Below are positions 1 to 10,011 of a DNA stretch of 64,000 nt, piece by piece; position 1 is the stretch's first letter; each line of letters starts with the position of its first letter. Made by a program: the position numbers and the translations under genes. The stretch is taken from contig NZ_ACCB01000022.1 of the NCBI RefSeq assembly GCF_000173735.1, forward strand, positions 1-64,000, read 5' to 3'. The notes under the pieces were generated by a model, which was not told the DNA's origin, ran no database searches, and saw only the letters and a program-made list of their open reading frames with translations. The DNA is from Yersinia aldovae ATCC 35236. GTDB taxonomy: Bacteria; Pseudomonadota; Gammaproteobacteria; Enterobacterales; Enterobacteriaceae.

Positions 1-103
1 AACTAATAACAGTATCTAAAATTATTGCTAACACTGCACTTTCAAATTAAACCCCTAATTGCTAGAGTATTAACTTAAAATAACATAAATCAAAACTCAG
101 CTA

Positions 104-143
104 TTTCACATATGTCATGTATTAATACATGACATATGTGAAA
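104..143. repeat. Perfect 40-bp palindrome
   Basis: The left half reads TTTCACATATGTCATGTATT and the right half is its exact reverse complement, with no spacer, so all 20 base pairs match. It lies about 100 bp downstream of the JUMPstart element in the inferred direction of transcription. The minus-strand sequence after it is not a T-run, so it does not look like a normal intrinsic terminator. Function unknown: a protein binding site, an RNA hairpin in the leader, or a small insertion remnant are all possible. Confidence 0.95.
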
Positions 144-240
144 CTTAATATATAGCCAACTAAAGAGTTCACTAGACTAATCATCAAGCGAAAATTACCA
201 TTTAAAATCAATTGGTTACATGAAGTGTTAGGTAAAAAAT

Positions 241-277
241 ACGCTACCGCCCTTGGCTTACAGTAACCAATACACTG
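241..277 (-). promoter_or_regulatory. JUMPstart element with ops (RfaH recruitment)
   Basis: On the minus strand the sequence closely follows the 39-base JUMPstart consensus, ending with GGCGGTAGCGT; the ops octamer GGCGGTAG is exact (plus-strand 244-251). JUMPstart/ops elements sit in the leaders of long polysaccharide operons and load the antiterminator RfaH onto RNA polymerase. The orientation predicts transcription leftward, into an O-antigen or similar cluster outside this window. Confidence 0.9.
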
Positions 278-628
278 ATATATGATACCCAAATTAGTAA
301 CATTACACACATGCCACATTTAGACTGTATTTCTACCGACCAAAACTATTAAATTCTCACCGCTTTTAGCTAATGTCAAAGCATGTTGTTCGATAATATT
401 TTAGCTAATTTTCTTACATATAACCTAGCATTACAAGAGAAATGTGAAACATATTATTTTCTGATATTTCACAATGCAAGTAAGTTATCATCATGTGAAT
501 ATTGTTTCGGTATTTTCTGATTGAAATAATTTAAAAGCCGTCAGTAGGACCATTAAATTAGTGCAATTTAATACATATGTAATTATTTTGATCGATATGA
601 ATATAGCCATCCTAAGGTTATTTAGCCA

Positions 629-1597
629 CTAACATGGTGATTTTTCTATAACTAGCTGTTCTAAAAGATCAATATGCCCTTCATCATCGTTCAAAGCAGG
701 GATGTATTCGAACTTTTCACCCCCTGCATGTAAGAAAATCTCGCGATTTTGTTCTTTGATCTCTTCCAACGTTTCCAGGCAATCGGCAGAAAAACCAGGA
801 CACATCAACTGAATATGCTTAACCCCTTGAGAGGGCAAGCTTTTTAAGGTTTCATCGGTATAGGGAGTTAACCACGGTTCACGACCAAAGCGAGATTGAT
901 ATGTCATCATGATTTTCTCAGCCGGTAATGCTATTTCAGCACGTAAAGCGCGGCTAGTATCTTCACAACGTTGCGGATAGTCATCACCTAGTTTCGCATA
1001 GCGTTTTGGTATCCCGTGGAATGATAGGACTAATCGATCGGGTTTGCCATGCTGTTCAAAAGAGCGTTCGACGCTTTGTTTTAATGCTGAGATATAGCTT
1101 GGATGTTCTGCATAATCACGGATAAATGTAACTGAAGGCAAACGGCGATAGCCCTTCAATATGCGAGCAACAGCATCCCAAACCGCAGCACTGGTTGAAC
1201 AGGAGTATTGTGGGTAAAGCGGCAAAACCACCAGCTTGGTGACACCTTGTGACAACAGTTTATCAATGGCATCAGGCAGATTTGGCGAACCATAACTCAT
1301 CCCCAACTCTACTGGGATTTCGGGCATACGTGCTGCCAAGGCTTTTTGCTGGCGGCGGCTATAAACCAGCAGTGGTGACCCCTCTTCCATCCAGACAGAT
1401 TGATAGAGCTTTGCTACACGAGGAGATCGAATAGGAAGAATTACACCGCGTAACAAGGGCCACCACAGCCACGGTGAGGTATCAACCACCCGGCGATCAC
1501 TCAGAAACTCAGTCAGATAACGTTTGACCGCCTGTGCAGTCGGAGCATCCGGTGTGCCCAGATTGACCATCAGTACACCGAGTTTGCTTTGAATCAT
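629..1597 (-). CDS. hemH: Ferrochelatase
   Basis: Inserts Fe2+ into protoporphyrin IX, the last step of protoheme synthesis, at the cytoplasmic side of the membrane. The 322-residue product aligns end to end with the enterobacterial enzyme (about 320 residues). The catalytic histidine is in [10 protein letters not shown] (His194), and a conserved acidic patch around CLETLEE (Glu275) is intact. The frame is open for 18 more codons upstream, but ATG at 1597 is preceded by AAGGA at a good distance and gives the family N-terminus [19 protein letters not shown]. It follows adk with a strong terminator between them, so it probably has its own promoter. It is the last backbone gene before the presumed O-antigen cluster. 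Confidence 0.97.
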   Translation of the reverse strand: MIQSKLGVLMVNLGTPDAPTAQAVKRYLTEFLSDRRVVDTSPWLWWPLLRGVILPIRSPRVAKLYQSVWMEEGSPLLVYSRRQQKALAARMPEIPVELGMSYGSPNLPDAIDKLLSQGVTKLVVLPLYPQYSCSTSAAVWDAVARILKGYRRLPSVTFIRDYAEHPSYISALKQSVERSFEQHGKPDRLVLSFHGIPKRYAKLGDDYPQRCEDTSRALRAEIALPAEKIMMTYQSRFGREPWLTPYTDETLKSLPSQGVKHIQLMCPGFSADCLETLEEIKEQNREIFLHAGGEKFEYIPALNDDEGHIDLLEQLVIEKSPC

Positions 1598-1667
1598 GCC
1601 AGATGTCCTTATTGTATATGCTACGCCGATTATTCGAGCTAACGAATACACCTTAGCTAATATCTGT

Positions 1668-1704
1668 AAAATAGAAAGGCGACCCTAGGCCGCCTTTCTA
1701 TTTT
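1668..1704 (-). terminator. Intrinsic terminator downstream of adk
   Basis: A perfect 14-bp stem (AAAATAGAAAGGCG paired with CGCCTTTCTATTTT) with a 9-base loop ends in a T-run on the minus strand, directly after adk. The symmetrical A/T flanks would allow termination in both directions. Confidence 0.88.
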
Positions 1705-1715
1705 AGCATCCAGGA

Positions 1716-2399
<684 letters not shown>

Positions 2400-2538
2400 T
2401 TACTTAAACAAATCGAAATTGTGGAAAACAAGCAACCATACCATTTTCAGGGGGGTTGGCTCAAGGCGCGTGAGGCCAGTTGGCAAGATTACTGCGGAGA
2501 AAACAGAGTGAAATAGGGCGTCAACTCAAGCATCTATC

Positions 2539-2574
2539 AAAAAAAACGCCCCTGATAAGACATTAATCAGGGGC
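2539..2574 (-). terminator. Intrinsic terminator downstream of htpG
   Basis: GCCCCTGAT and ATCAGGGGC form a 9-bp stem; on the minus strand the stem is followed by a run of eight T residues. It lies 14 bases past the htpG stop. Confidence 0.9.
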
Positions 2575-2587
2575 ATTGTATGAGGCA

Positions 2588-4456
2588 TTATGCCGTTAAC
2601 AACTGATTCATTCGACGGATAAACTGATTGGGATCATCTAACGTTCCCCGTTCAGCTAACAGTGACTGATCCAGTAGTAGTTCGACCCATTCAGCAAATT
2701 GAGTGTCATCAGTGACATCTGCTGCGCGCTTAACCAAACTGTGCTCCGGGTTCAGTTCGAAGATATACTTCACTTCCGGCGCTTGCTGCCCTGCAGCAGC
2801 AAACAGTTTAGCCATCTGAGTGCTCATTTCATCAGAATCAGTGGTCACAATCGCCGGGGTATCTGTCAGGCGATGTGTCAGACGCACATCTTTCACGCGC
2901 TCACCCAGCAGAGTTTTCACACGCTCAACGAACGGTTCCAATGCCTTATCAGCTTCTTGCTGCTCTGGGCGCTCTTCATCTGCCAGCTTATTCAGCGAGT
3001 CGTCTGCTTTGCTGACTGACTGAAGGGATTTACCATCAAACTCAGTTAGATAGCTCATCATCCACTCATCTATACGATCAGATAGCAGCAAGACCTCAAT
3101 GCCTTTTTTGCGGAACAGTTCCAGGTGCGGGCTGCTCTTCGCGGCGGCATAGCTATCGGCAGTGATATAATAAATCTTCTCCTGCCCTTCGGTCATACGG
3201 CTAACGTAATCTTCCAGCGAGACGGTCTGTGCTGAACTGTCAGTATGGGTCGACGCGAAGCGCAATAATTTGGCGATGGTTTCTTTATTACTACCATCCT
3301 CCGCCGGGCCTTCTTTCAGCGCCATACCGAACTGCTGCCAGAACTGCTGATATTTCTCAGCATCATCTTTAGCCAGTTTTTCCAGCATTTGCAGTACGCG
3401 CTTGGTCAGCGCACTGCGCAGGTTCTGAGTCACACGGCTGTCTTGCAGGATCTCACGCGATACGTTCAACGGCAGGTCGTTGGAATCGATCAGGCCACGA
3501 ATAAAACGCAGATAATTCGGCATGAACTGTTCAGCGTCGTCCATAATAAACACGCGCTGCACATAAAGTTTCAAGCCATGCTTGTGGTCGCGATTCCACA
3601 TATCCCACGGTGCCTGTGCCGGGATATACAGCAAGCTGGTATATTCCTGTTTACCCTCAACGCGGTTGTGGCTCCAACTCAGCGGGTCGGTAAAGTCATG
3701 AGCAATGTGTTTGTAGAATGCTTTGTATTCATCGTCAGTGATATCTGCTTTACCGCGAGTCCACAGAGCCTGCGCTTTGTTGATTTTTTCCCAAGTAACG
3801 GTGCCATCTTCTTCATTTTTACTTTGGATTTCAACCGGCAGCGCAATATGGTCTGAATACTTGCTGATAACTGAACGCAGACGCCAGTCATCCAGATACT
3901 CATCTTCACCCTCACGCAAGTGAAGCGTAATTTCTGTGCCACGTTCTTCTTTGGTAATATCCGCGATGGTGTAATCACCCTCGCCTTGCGACTCCCAGAA
4001 CACACCGGCATCGGCTGGAGCACCCGCGGCGCGGGTACGCACCGTGACTTTATCTGCCACGATAAACGCCGAGTAGAAGCCCACACCAAACTGGCCGATC
4101 AACTGGCTATCTTTAGCTTGATCGGAACCAATAGATTCAAGAAATGCTTTAGTACCTGATTTGGCGATAGTACCTAAGTTATCGATGACTTCATCACGGT
4201 TCATACCGATGCCGTTATCACTCAGGGTCAACGTGCGTTTCTCTTTATCAAAAGATAAACGCACTCTCAGCTCACCATCACCTTCGAACAATTCCGGGTT
4301 AGATAACGCACGGAAACGCAGTTTGTCCGCAGCATCCGAGGCATTGGAGATCAGCTCGCGCAGGAAGATTTCTTTATTAGAATAAAGCGAGTGAATCATC
4401 AAATGGAGAAGTTGCTTTACTTCAGACTGGAATCCACGGGTTTCTTGACCTTTCAT
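2588..4456 (-). CDS. htpG: Molecular chaperone HtpG (bacterial Hsp90)
   Basis: Cytoplasmic ATP-dependent homodimeric chaperone of the heat-shock response. The N-terminal GHKL ATPase shows [11 protein letters not shown] (ATP-binding Asn/Asp), [14 protein letters not shown] and the lid motif [11 protein letters not shown]. The middle domain follows ([11 protein letters not shown] with the catalytic-loop Arg), then a C-terminal dimerisation domain. Length from ATG 4456 is 622 residues, as in the family. A second in-frame ATG two codons upstream (4462) gives MSMKGQ, so the exact start is uncertain by two residues. A sigma32 promoter lies just upstream and a terminator just downstream, making it a stand-alone heat-shock gene. 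Confidence 0.98.
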   Translation of the reverse strand: MKGQETRGFQSEVKQLLHLMIHSLYSNKEIFLRELISNASDAADKLRFRALSNPELFEGDGELRVRLSFDKEKRTLTLSDNGIGMNRDEVIDNLGTIAKSGTKAFLESIGSDQAKDSQLIGQFGVGFYSAFIVADKVTVRTRAAGAPADAGVFWESQGEGDYTIADITKEERGTEITLHLREGEDEYLDDWRLRSVISKYSDHIALPVEIQSKNEEDGTVTWEKINKAQALWTRGKADITDDEYKAFYKHIAHDFTDPLSWSHNRVEGKQEYTSLLYIPAQAPWDMWNRDHKHGLKLYVQRVFIMDDAEQFMPNYLRFIRGLIDSNDLPLNVSREILQDSRVTQNLRSALTKRVLQMLEKLAKDDAEKYQQFWQQFGMALKEGPAEDGSNKETIAKLLRFASTHTDSSAQTVSLEDYVSRMTEGQEKIYYITADSYAAAKSSPHLELFRKKGIEVLLLSDRIDEWMMSYLTEFDGKSLQSVSKADDSLNKLADEERPEQQEADKALEPFVERVKTLLGERVKDVRLTHRLTDTPAIVTTDSDEMSTQMAKLFAAAGQQAPEVKYIFELNPEHSLVKRAADVTDDTQFAEWVELLLDQSLLAERGTLDDPNQFIRRMNQLLTA

Positions 4457-4518
4457 ACTCATTAATTACCTCAATCCAAATTATCGATAGGTAGATAAAG
4501 TCGAACAATGAGGATCAG

Positions 4519-4545
4519 ATGGGGCCAATGGATGAAGGTTTCAAG
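4519..4545 (-). promoter_or_regulatory. Sigma32 heat-shock promoter of htpG
   Basis: On the minus strand CTTGAA (-35) and CCCCAT (-10) are exact sigma32 consensus hexamers separated by 15 bases, about 65 bp before the htpG start. HtpG is a classical sigma32 target, so site and gene fit. Confidence 0.85.
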
Positions 4546-4654
4546 TCTACACACAGAAAAAATAGAGAATCGAGGGCGATTGACTTGTTATCCCGAATAA
4601 ATTTATTCGTAAGCTAATCAATAACAAGGCCACCGCCCACGGTAGAGAATGGTA

Positions 4655-5259
4655 TCAATACTTAATGGGATGACGTCCGGCCAGTGAGTGCGACAGTGTC
4701 GTACCATCGACCATTTCCAGCTCACCGCCTACCGGTACGCCATGAGCGATACGGCTGGCTAATGCGCCATACTGACCACACATCTGACCAATATAGTTGG
4801 CGGTCGCGTCCCCTTCCACTGTCGGGTTAGTTGCCAGAATAACTTCAGTGATCGTCTCTGTAGAGAGACGCTCTTCCAGCAAGTCCAAACCGATATCACC
4901 GGGGCCAATACCGTCCATCGGTGATAAATGCCCCATCAGCACAAAGTAGCGCCCACTGAACTGGCCAGTTTGTTCTACAGCATGGATATCTGCCGGGCTT
5001 TCGACCACACAGATTTGGCCATTTTGCTGACGACGCGGATTAGAGCAGATAGTACAACGGTCTTGCTCGGTAAAAGTGCGGCAATCAGCACAGTGACCGA
5101 TTTCAGACATTGCCTGAGTCAATGCCTGCGCCAGACGCATTCCGCCACTACGATCACGCTGTAGCAATTGGAAGGCCATACGTTGCGCTGATTTCGGGCC
5201 AACGCCCGGCAAGCAGCGCAACGCCTCCATTAATGATTCAAGGAGAGGGCTGGTTTGCA

Positions 5260-5260
<1 letters not shown>
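4655..5260 (-). CDS. recR: Recombination mediator RecR
   Basis: Works with RecF and RecO to load RecA on SSB-coated gaps during daughter-strand gap repair. The 201-residue protein shows a helix-hairpin-helix ([14 protein letters not shown], residues 18-30), a four-cysteine zinc finger (Cys57, Cys60, Cys69, Cys72) and a Toprim domain in the second half ([15 protein letters not shown]). Its ATG overlaps the ybaB stop by one base (TGATG), so translation is probably coupled. It is the last gene of the dnaX-ybaB-recR operon. Confidence 0.98.
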
Positions 5261-5601
<341 letters not shown>

Positions 5602-5647
5602 TCATCGCAAGGGGCCGCGTCAGTGCACCATGCACTTATCGCAGCGA

Positions 5648-7615
5648 TTAAACTGGCCGGATACTCTCTTCATCCAGTTCTGCATCAAAGAAACGACGCA
5701 GTGTCTGAATGTTATTATCCGCAATAATTGACTGACGCGCTTGCGCCAGTTTTTCTTCATAAATAGCCTGCCGCCATTCCAGCGGGGTACGTTCCGCCAG
5801 ATTATCGTCTTCCACGACGCTCAGTGTAACCGTGCTACCGTGTAATTCACTCAACGCATCACTCAGCGCTTTTTGAGCTGACGGCGAATTTAAATGACGC
5901 TGAGCAGAACGCAGGTGAAGACAAATATTACCCGGTTCTATTTCTTGTTTAAATGCATTCAGAGCAAGCTGCTGCACCAATTTAGGAATTTGTAATTTAT
6001 CAATCTCTGCCGCCCACGGGTCTCGTGCCATAGACTCTTCAGCTAACTTAGCGGACAACTCTGGCGTTTTTTCATGCTCCAGCGCAGAACGCAACGCTTT
6101 AGGCGTCGTTACCGGCTCTGGCGCAGCTTCCGGCTGGTTCTGTGCAGTCCAACGATAGGCTTCTTTTTTCGCTGGTTTCTTTTCTTCTGTTATTTTGGCC
6201 GCCAGACGCTGCTGGCTGCGCTCAGTCACTGAAGCCAAACGCTCCAGCGCTGAGTTTGCCGGCCGCGCTTTTCCTGGCGCTGCCGGCTCATTCTTTTTTG
6301 GTGTGGTCGTCCCTGATTGCCGCAGTAACTGTGTGCGCGCCTGAAGAAGTTGCGCGGTGGCATCGGGTAGCTGGCCATTCACCTCAGCCGCCCCCCGTGG
6401 AGGAGGTACATCTGCTATTGCTGACACCGGTAGTTGTGCCTTTGAATCACGCGAAGGAGCGGGAGTCGTATTATTGGTTATCGCAACCGGAGCATTCACA
6501 GGCACAATCTGCGATTCAGCAATTATAGCCTTCGGATGAAAAGCCAGCGCGCGCAATAAGGTCATTTCAACCCCCATGCGGCGATCCGGAGCATAAGCCA
6601 GCTCTTTGCGCCCCATTAACAGCGTTTGATAATAGAGCTGAATATCAACAGGGGGCAATGTGCGAGCCAGCTCACGTAATCGTGGTTCAATGGCGGCATA
6701 ATGATTATCAAGCATTGATGGCAATAATTGCACCATCGCAATGCGATGCAGCAGACTTAAGGTTTCGACCAATAAATTTTCCCAGTCAATGCCGCGTGAA
6801 GCCGCCTGCTCAACTTGTGCCATAACCTTAGCCCCATCGGCACTGACCAGCGCTTCGATAATCGCCAGCGGCTGTTCATCATCCAACGAACCCAGCATCT
6901 GGCTGACCGTCGAGGTGGTGATTTGCCCCTGCCCCATAGCAATAGCCTGGTCCGCCAGACTTAGCGCATCCCGCATACTGCCATCAGCAGCCCGAGCCAG
7001 TAATTGTAAGGCGCGGGCATCACTGGTGATTTGCTCAGCTTGCAAAATTTTCTCGAGCAGCGCACGAATCTGTTCAACATCAATGGCTTTGAGGTGAAAT
7101 TGCAAACAGCGGGAAAGGATCGTAACCGGTAATTTCTGTGGGTCCGTCGTTGCCAGCAAAAACTTCACATGGGCTGGTGGCTCTTCAAGGGTTTTCAATA
7201 ATGCGTTAAAACTATGGCGCGACAGCATGTGAACTTCATCGATCAAGTACACTTTGAAGCGGCCACGAGCCGGAGCATATTGCACGTTATCCAGCAGCTC
7301 ACGGGTATCTTCTACTTTCGTTCGTGAAGCGGCGTCTATCTCGATTAAATCGACAAAACGGCCTTGCTCAATTTCCCGACAATTCGCACAAACACCACAT
7401 GGCGCGGCAGTAATCCCAGTTTCACAATTGAGGCCTTTGGCCAACAATCGAGCGATAGTGGTCTTACCGACACCGCGGGTACCGGATAATAAATAGGCGT
7501 GATGGATTCGCCCTAACGAAAGGCCATTAGCCAGCGCCGTCAGTACATGTTCCTGACCAACGACATCTGCAAACGTTTGGGGGCGCCACTTACGGGCAAG
7601 GACCTGATAGCTCAT
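5648..7615 (-). CDS. dnaX: DNA polymerase III tau subunit (gamma by frameshift)
   Basis: The clamp-loader ATPase and replisome organiser. Full translation gives tau, 655 residues. The AAA+ module has Walker A GTRGVGKT (45-52), zinc-binding cysteines at 64, 73, 76 and 79, Walker B LIDEVHML and the sensor/SRC motif LSRC. A Pro/Ala/Lys-rich linker follows, then the C-terminal domain that binds DnaB and the alpha subunit. A conserved -1 frameshift site after codon 441 should also yield gamma of 442 residues, ending at TGA 6290-6288. In E. coli apt lies directly upstream; here the two are separated by an insertion scar, which may change how dnaX is transcribed. Confidence 0.98.
   Translation of the reverse strand: MSYQVLARKWRPQTFADVVGQEHVLTALANGLSLGRIHHAYLLSGTRGVGKTTIARLLAKGLNCETGITAAPCGVCANCREIEQGRFVDLIEIDAASRTKVEDTRELLDNVQYAPARGRFKVYLIDEVHMLSRHSFNALLKTLEEPPAHVKFLLATTDPQKLPVTILSRCLQFHLKAIDVEQIRALLEKILQAEQITSDARALQLLARAADGSMRDALSLADQAIAMGQGQITTSTVSQMLGSLDDEQPLAIIEALVSADGAKVMAQVEQAASRGIDWENLLVETLSLLHRIAMVQLLPSMLDNHYAAIEPRLRELARTLPPVDIQLYYQTLLMGRKELAYAPDRRMGVEMTLLRALAFHPKAIIAESQIVPVNAPVAITNNTTPAPSRDSKAQLPVSAIADVPPPRGAAEVNGQLPDATAQLLQARTQLLRQSGTTTPKKNEPAAPGKARPANSALERLASVTERSQQRLAAKITEEKKPAKKEAYRWTAQNQPEAAPEPVTTPKALRSALEHEKTPELSAKLAEESMARDPWAAEIDKLQIPKLVQQLALNAFKQEIEPGNICLHLRSAQRHLNSPSAQKALSDALSELHGSTVTLSVVEDDNLAERTPLEWRQAIYEEKLAQARQSIIADNNIQTLRRFFDAELDEESIRPV
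6258..6314 (-). promoter_or_regulatory. Programmed -1 ribosomal frameshift signal in dnaX
   Basis: All three parts of the enterobacterial dnaX signal are visible on the minus strand. A Shine-Dalgarno-like AGGGA (6314-6310) lies 10 bases before the slippery heptamer A-AAA-AAG (6299-6293). A stem-loop follows (GCCGGC at 6287-6282 pairing with GCCGGC at 6263-6258, with inner GC pairs). After slippage the next codons are GAA then TGA, giving the short gamma subunit. Confidence 0.92.
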
Positions 7616-7846
7616 TAATACTTCATCATTGATTTATAAAGAATAATTTAATCACCAATAAAAAAACAACAATTTAACCTACATATATTAAATGGTCTGT
7701 TTTCTAACACATTAACCCAAATAACTACAGGCTGAATCTTAGTGTACCAGTACGACCATCGTCATTCCCAGAAATTTACTTTGTGGAAGTAGACTTGTCG
7801 ATTCTTTGTACCCTGCGATGCAGTAATAAATCATTATTAGTTTCTG

Positions 7847-7912
7847 TGACCTGCTCCCCGTTGATTAGTACACCCCGGTGTTAGTAATGTCTTCATAAGC
7901 TACATGAGGACT
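7847..7912. mobile_element. Possible end of an IS3-family element (remnant)
   Basis: The sequence starts TGACCTGCTCCCCG, the form of an IS3-family terminal repeat, and continues to CATGAGGACTATGAAA, which resembles the region just before an orfA start. The similarity then stops and integrase-pseudogene sequence begins. I read it as a short IS left end truncating the 3-prime end of the integrase. The assignment comes from the look of the terminus; no transposase gene remains. Confidence 0.4.
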
Positions 7913-8726
7913 ATGAAAGTGATTTTTGATGAAAAGGGGTTTTACCACCTCTGGACGGGAAAATATGGATATCAGAGGAAGAGTGCAAAGTTTCCAAAAA
8001 CTGCCTTGCTTGATAAGAAAGTTGAACAAAGCGTTCAGCACCTGTTTTCGTTTCTTTAAGGTGGATTGTACTTTTATCAAAATCTATATTACCCCAAGCC
8101 ATTTTGCAGACTTCTCCAGTACGGCACCCTGTCCATAAAGTTAGCTGCAATATATTTTTGATCGTCGCTAAATAGGTTGAATTAGTTAACCAGCTTAGAA
8201 AGAGGGAGAGTTCCTTGTCAGAAAATACTCGTTTACCCCGCGGCATCGTTATGAAGAGTTCGTCTTATTTCAGCCTGTCCTAGCTTGTTACGTGAACCAA
8301 GAATAATCCGACCATCTGGCCCTTTTCGATCTTCAATACGTTGAGTCAAATACAGTTCAACAAGCCCCTCTAGCGCCAGAGTCCGCTCCTGCTGCTTTTT
8401 ATATTCATCAGCTTTAAGTTGGTTAGCTGCTTTGATTTCAGTTGTAGGACAGCGCCCTTCATTCTTCACTTGTTTTAGGTCTTGGAGTTTAGCTCTAACT
8501 TGCGCAAGGGTGATGTTGGGAAAGTGGCCTATCTTAATTTGGGTGAGTTTGTGGGTTAGAGGACTGGTATAACGATAGAAAAAGGTTTAACACCAGTAGC
8601 ACACAAGTAAGCCGTAATCCTCGGTTTTCACCGGTATCTGCTTTATCTTTGTCAGCGGGCTTCATTGCTTCAATGACTTTGGTTGATAGTGGATTTTCAT
8701 CTGTTTTTTCAACCTGTTAGCTCCAT
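7911..8726 (-). pseudogene. Degraded P4-type tyrosine integrase
   Basis: Reading the minus strand and changing frame gives a continuous integrase: an N-terminal segment VEKTDENPLSTKVIEAMKPA, the Arm-binding domain (FYRYTSPLTHK, IGHFPNITLAQVRAKL), a core-binding stretch (ALEGLVELYLTQRI) and the catalytic start LTLWTGCRTGEV with the first catalytic Arg. Frames break near 8715, twice near 8590 and again near 8240, where NDA joins LPRGKRVFSDKEL. The region with the HxxR box and the catalytic Tyr is missing, cut near 7911. Intact relatives are about 400 residues. It cannot make an active recombinase and marks an old integration between apt and dnaX, which are adjacent in E. coli. Confidence 0.85.
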
Positions 8727-9167
8727 ATGCTGTTACTACTATATGACGCATATTATACCACAGATAATCAGCAACCTATATTTTGACCTACAGTAAAATG
8801 TAGGGTTCAGTGGTTTTTAGTGGGATTTCATGAGACTAACTGACATCATGAAAAAAACATAATTAGTTGAGATTTAATATAAAAATGGTTTTCTCATTTA
8901 AAATTCATAGGGGGAAAGTTAATTACGATACTAATAGCTCATTAATACCGGAGAAGTTGGATAATCCAGTAGGTCATGCTAACACAGCCTCGGCACTGAC
9001 CGCGAGGCCGATATTTTCAATTCCCCTTCGGGCTTGAGGCTGTAGCGTTGCTAGCGAGTTCGCTAACTGAATCAATTAGTTGTAATTAAGACGACTTGAA
9101 TCGGTTCATCAGGTTTAATGAGCCTCCTCCTTGAGGCTCCCCCTACCGACTGGCATCAATGCGATTA
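8727..9167. other. Non-coding scar with clustered hairpins
   Basis: No gene is seen between the integrase remnant and apt. The left half is AT-rich. The right part holds several inverted repeats close together: GCCTCG/CGAGGC (8987-9008), TAGCGA/TCGCTA (9052-9065), GAGCCTC/GAGGCTC (9120-9139), and a longer-range ACAGCCTC/GAGGCTGT pair (8984-9043). This looks like a structured intergenic repeat or island end, but I cannot assign a family. Confidence 0.55.
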
Positions 9168-9188
9168 AAATCGGTTTTCAGCCGATTT
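9168..9188 (-). terminator. Weak terminator candidate after apt
   Basis: AAATCGG and CCGATTT form a 7-bp stem with a 7-base loop about 50 bp past the apt stop. The minus-strand tail after it is only TTAATC, so termination would be weak. Confidence 0.4.
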
Positions 9189-9237
9189 GTTGTTCACTTG
9201 CAGCCTACCGGCACCTTCTGGCTCTTTGGGTATAAAA

Positions 9238-9801
9238 TCAATGGCCGTCGAATGAAACCAAACTGTAGCAATGAATCCCTTGCTGGGTTAGACGTGCTTC
9301 GCCCCCTAATTCAGGTAAATTAATTACAAACGCCGCGTCAGTCACTTCACCGCCAAGTTGACGGATAAGTTTTACAGTGGCCTCAATTGTCCCACCGGTG
9401 GCTAACAAGTCATCAATAACCAAGACCTTATCGCCTGGTTTGATGCTGTCAGTGTGAATTTCCAGCTTGTCAGTGCCGTATTCCAACTCATAGCTTTCGC
9501 TGATAGTTTCTCGCGGTAATTTACCGGGTTTGCGTACGGGAACAAAACCAACGCCCAGAGACAAGGCAACCGGAGCGCCGAACAGAAAACCACGGGCCTC
9601 AGTACCGACGACTTTCGTCACGCCCGCATCCAAATAGCGCGCTACCAGCAATTCGATGCTGGCAGCATAAGCTAATGGGTCTTCCAGCAAGCTGGTCACA
9701 TCACGGAACAGTATTCCCGCTTTTGGATAATCTGGAATAGTTTTGATACTGTCTTTAATATATTTAAGCTGTTGTGCTGTATTAGTTGCAGTAGCGGTCA
9801 T
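9238..9801 (-). CDS. apt: Adenine phosphoribosyltransferase
   Basis: Purine salvage enzyme converting adenine and PRPP to AMP in the cytoplasm. The 187-residue product shows the type I PRTase PRPP loop [13 protein letters not shown] near residue 125, the [13 protein letters not shown] segment and the flexible-loop region [10 protein letters not shown]. The open frame extends 21 codons upstream, but ATG 9801 ([12 protein letters not shown]) matches the family start. In E. coli it is followed directly by dnaX; here an integrase scar separates them. Confidence 0.97.
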   Translation of the reverse strand: MTATATNTAQQLKYIKDSIKTIPDYPKAGILFRDVTSLLEDPLAYAASIELLVARYLDAGVTKVVGTEARGFLFGAPVALSLGVGFVPVRKPGKLPRETISESYELEYGTDKLEIHTDSIKPGDKVLVIDDLLATGGTIEATVKLIRQLGGEVTDAAFVINLPELGGEARLTQQGIHCYSLVSFDGH

Positions 9802-10011
9802 AATTTGTGCCTGGATAAAACTGCTGTACATACTAAAGCGCGGCAGCCAATACCAAGGTGGCATTGGCTAAGTAATTGACTCTATCAATGACTCCACGAT
9901 AGTTTAAATCACTGCATCCTGAACTCTAAGGACACAACGAGGGATTACCCCGCGCACGAAAACGCTCAAATCTATGCAAACTGGCGCAAAATTGCAACTG
10001 ATGAGCAGCAC

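Larger units (their letters stand above)
1..628. other. AT-rich leader region beyond hemH, no gene
   Basis: No convincing coding sequence is present; the one 65-codon frame here (minus strand, 122-319) runs through the JUMPstart element and has no family resemblance. The stretch is much more AT-rich than the genes to its right. It holds a minus-strand JUMPstart element, a perfect 40-bp palindrome and several scattered TTTCACA/TGTGAAA heptamers. In Yersinia the O-antigen cluster is known to lie between hemH and gsk, so this is inferred to be the untranslated leader and promoter region of that cluster, transcribed leftward out of the window. Confidence 0.7.

Noticed and set aside
122-319. 65-codon minus-strand ORF next to the JUMPstart
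   Set aside because: It runs straight through the JUMPstart element and part of the palindrome, has no ribosome binding site and no family likeness.
3389-3856. 155-codon plus-strand ORF inside htpG
   Set aside because: Lies wholly antisense to a conserved HtpG region; no start signal.
7865-8080. 71-codon minus-strand ORF taken as a separate protein
   Set aside because: It is one frame of the frameshifted integrase remnant running into the IS-like end, not an independent gene.
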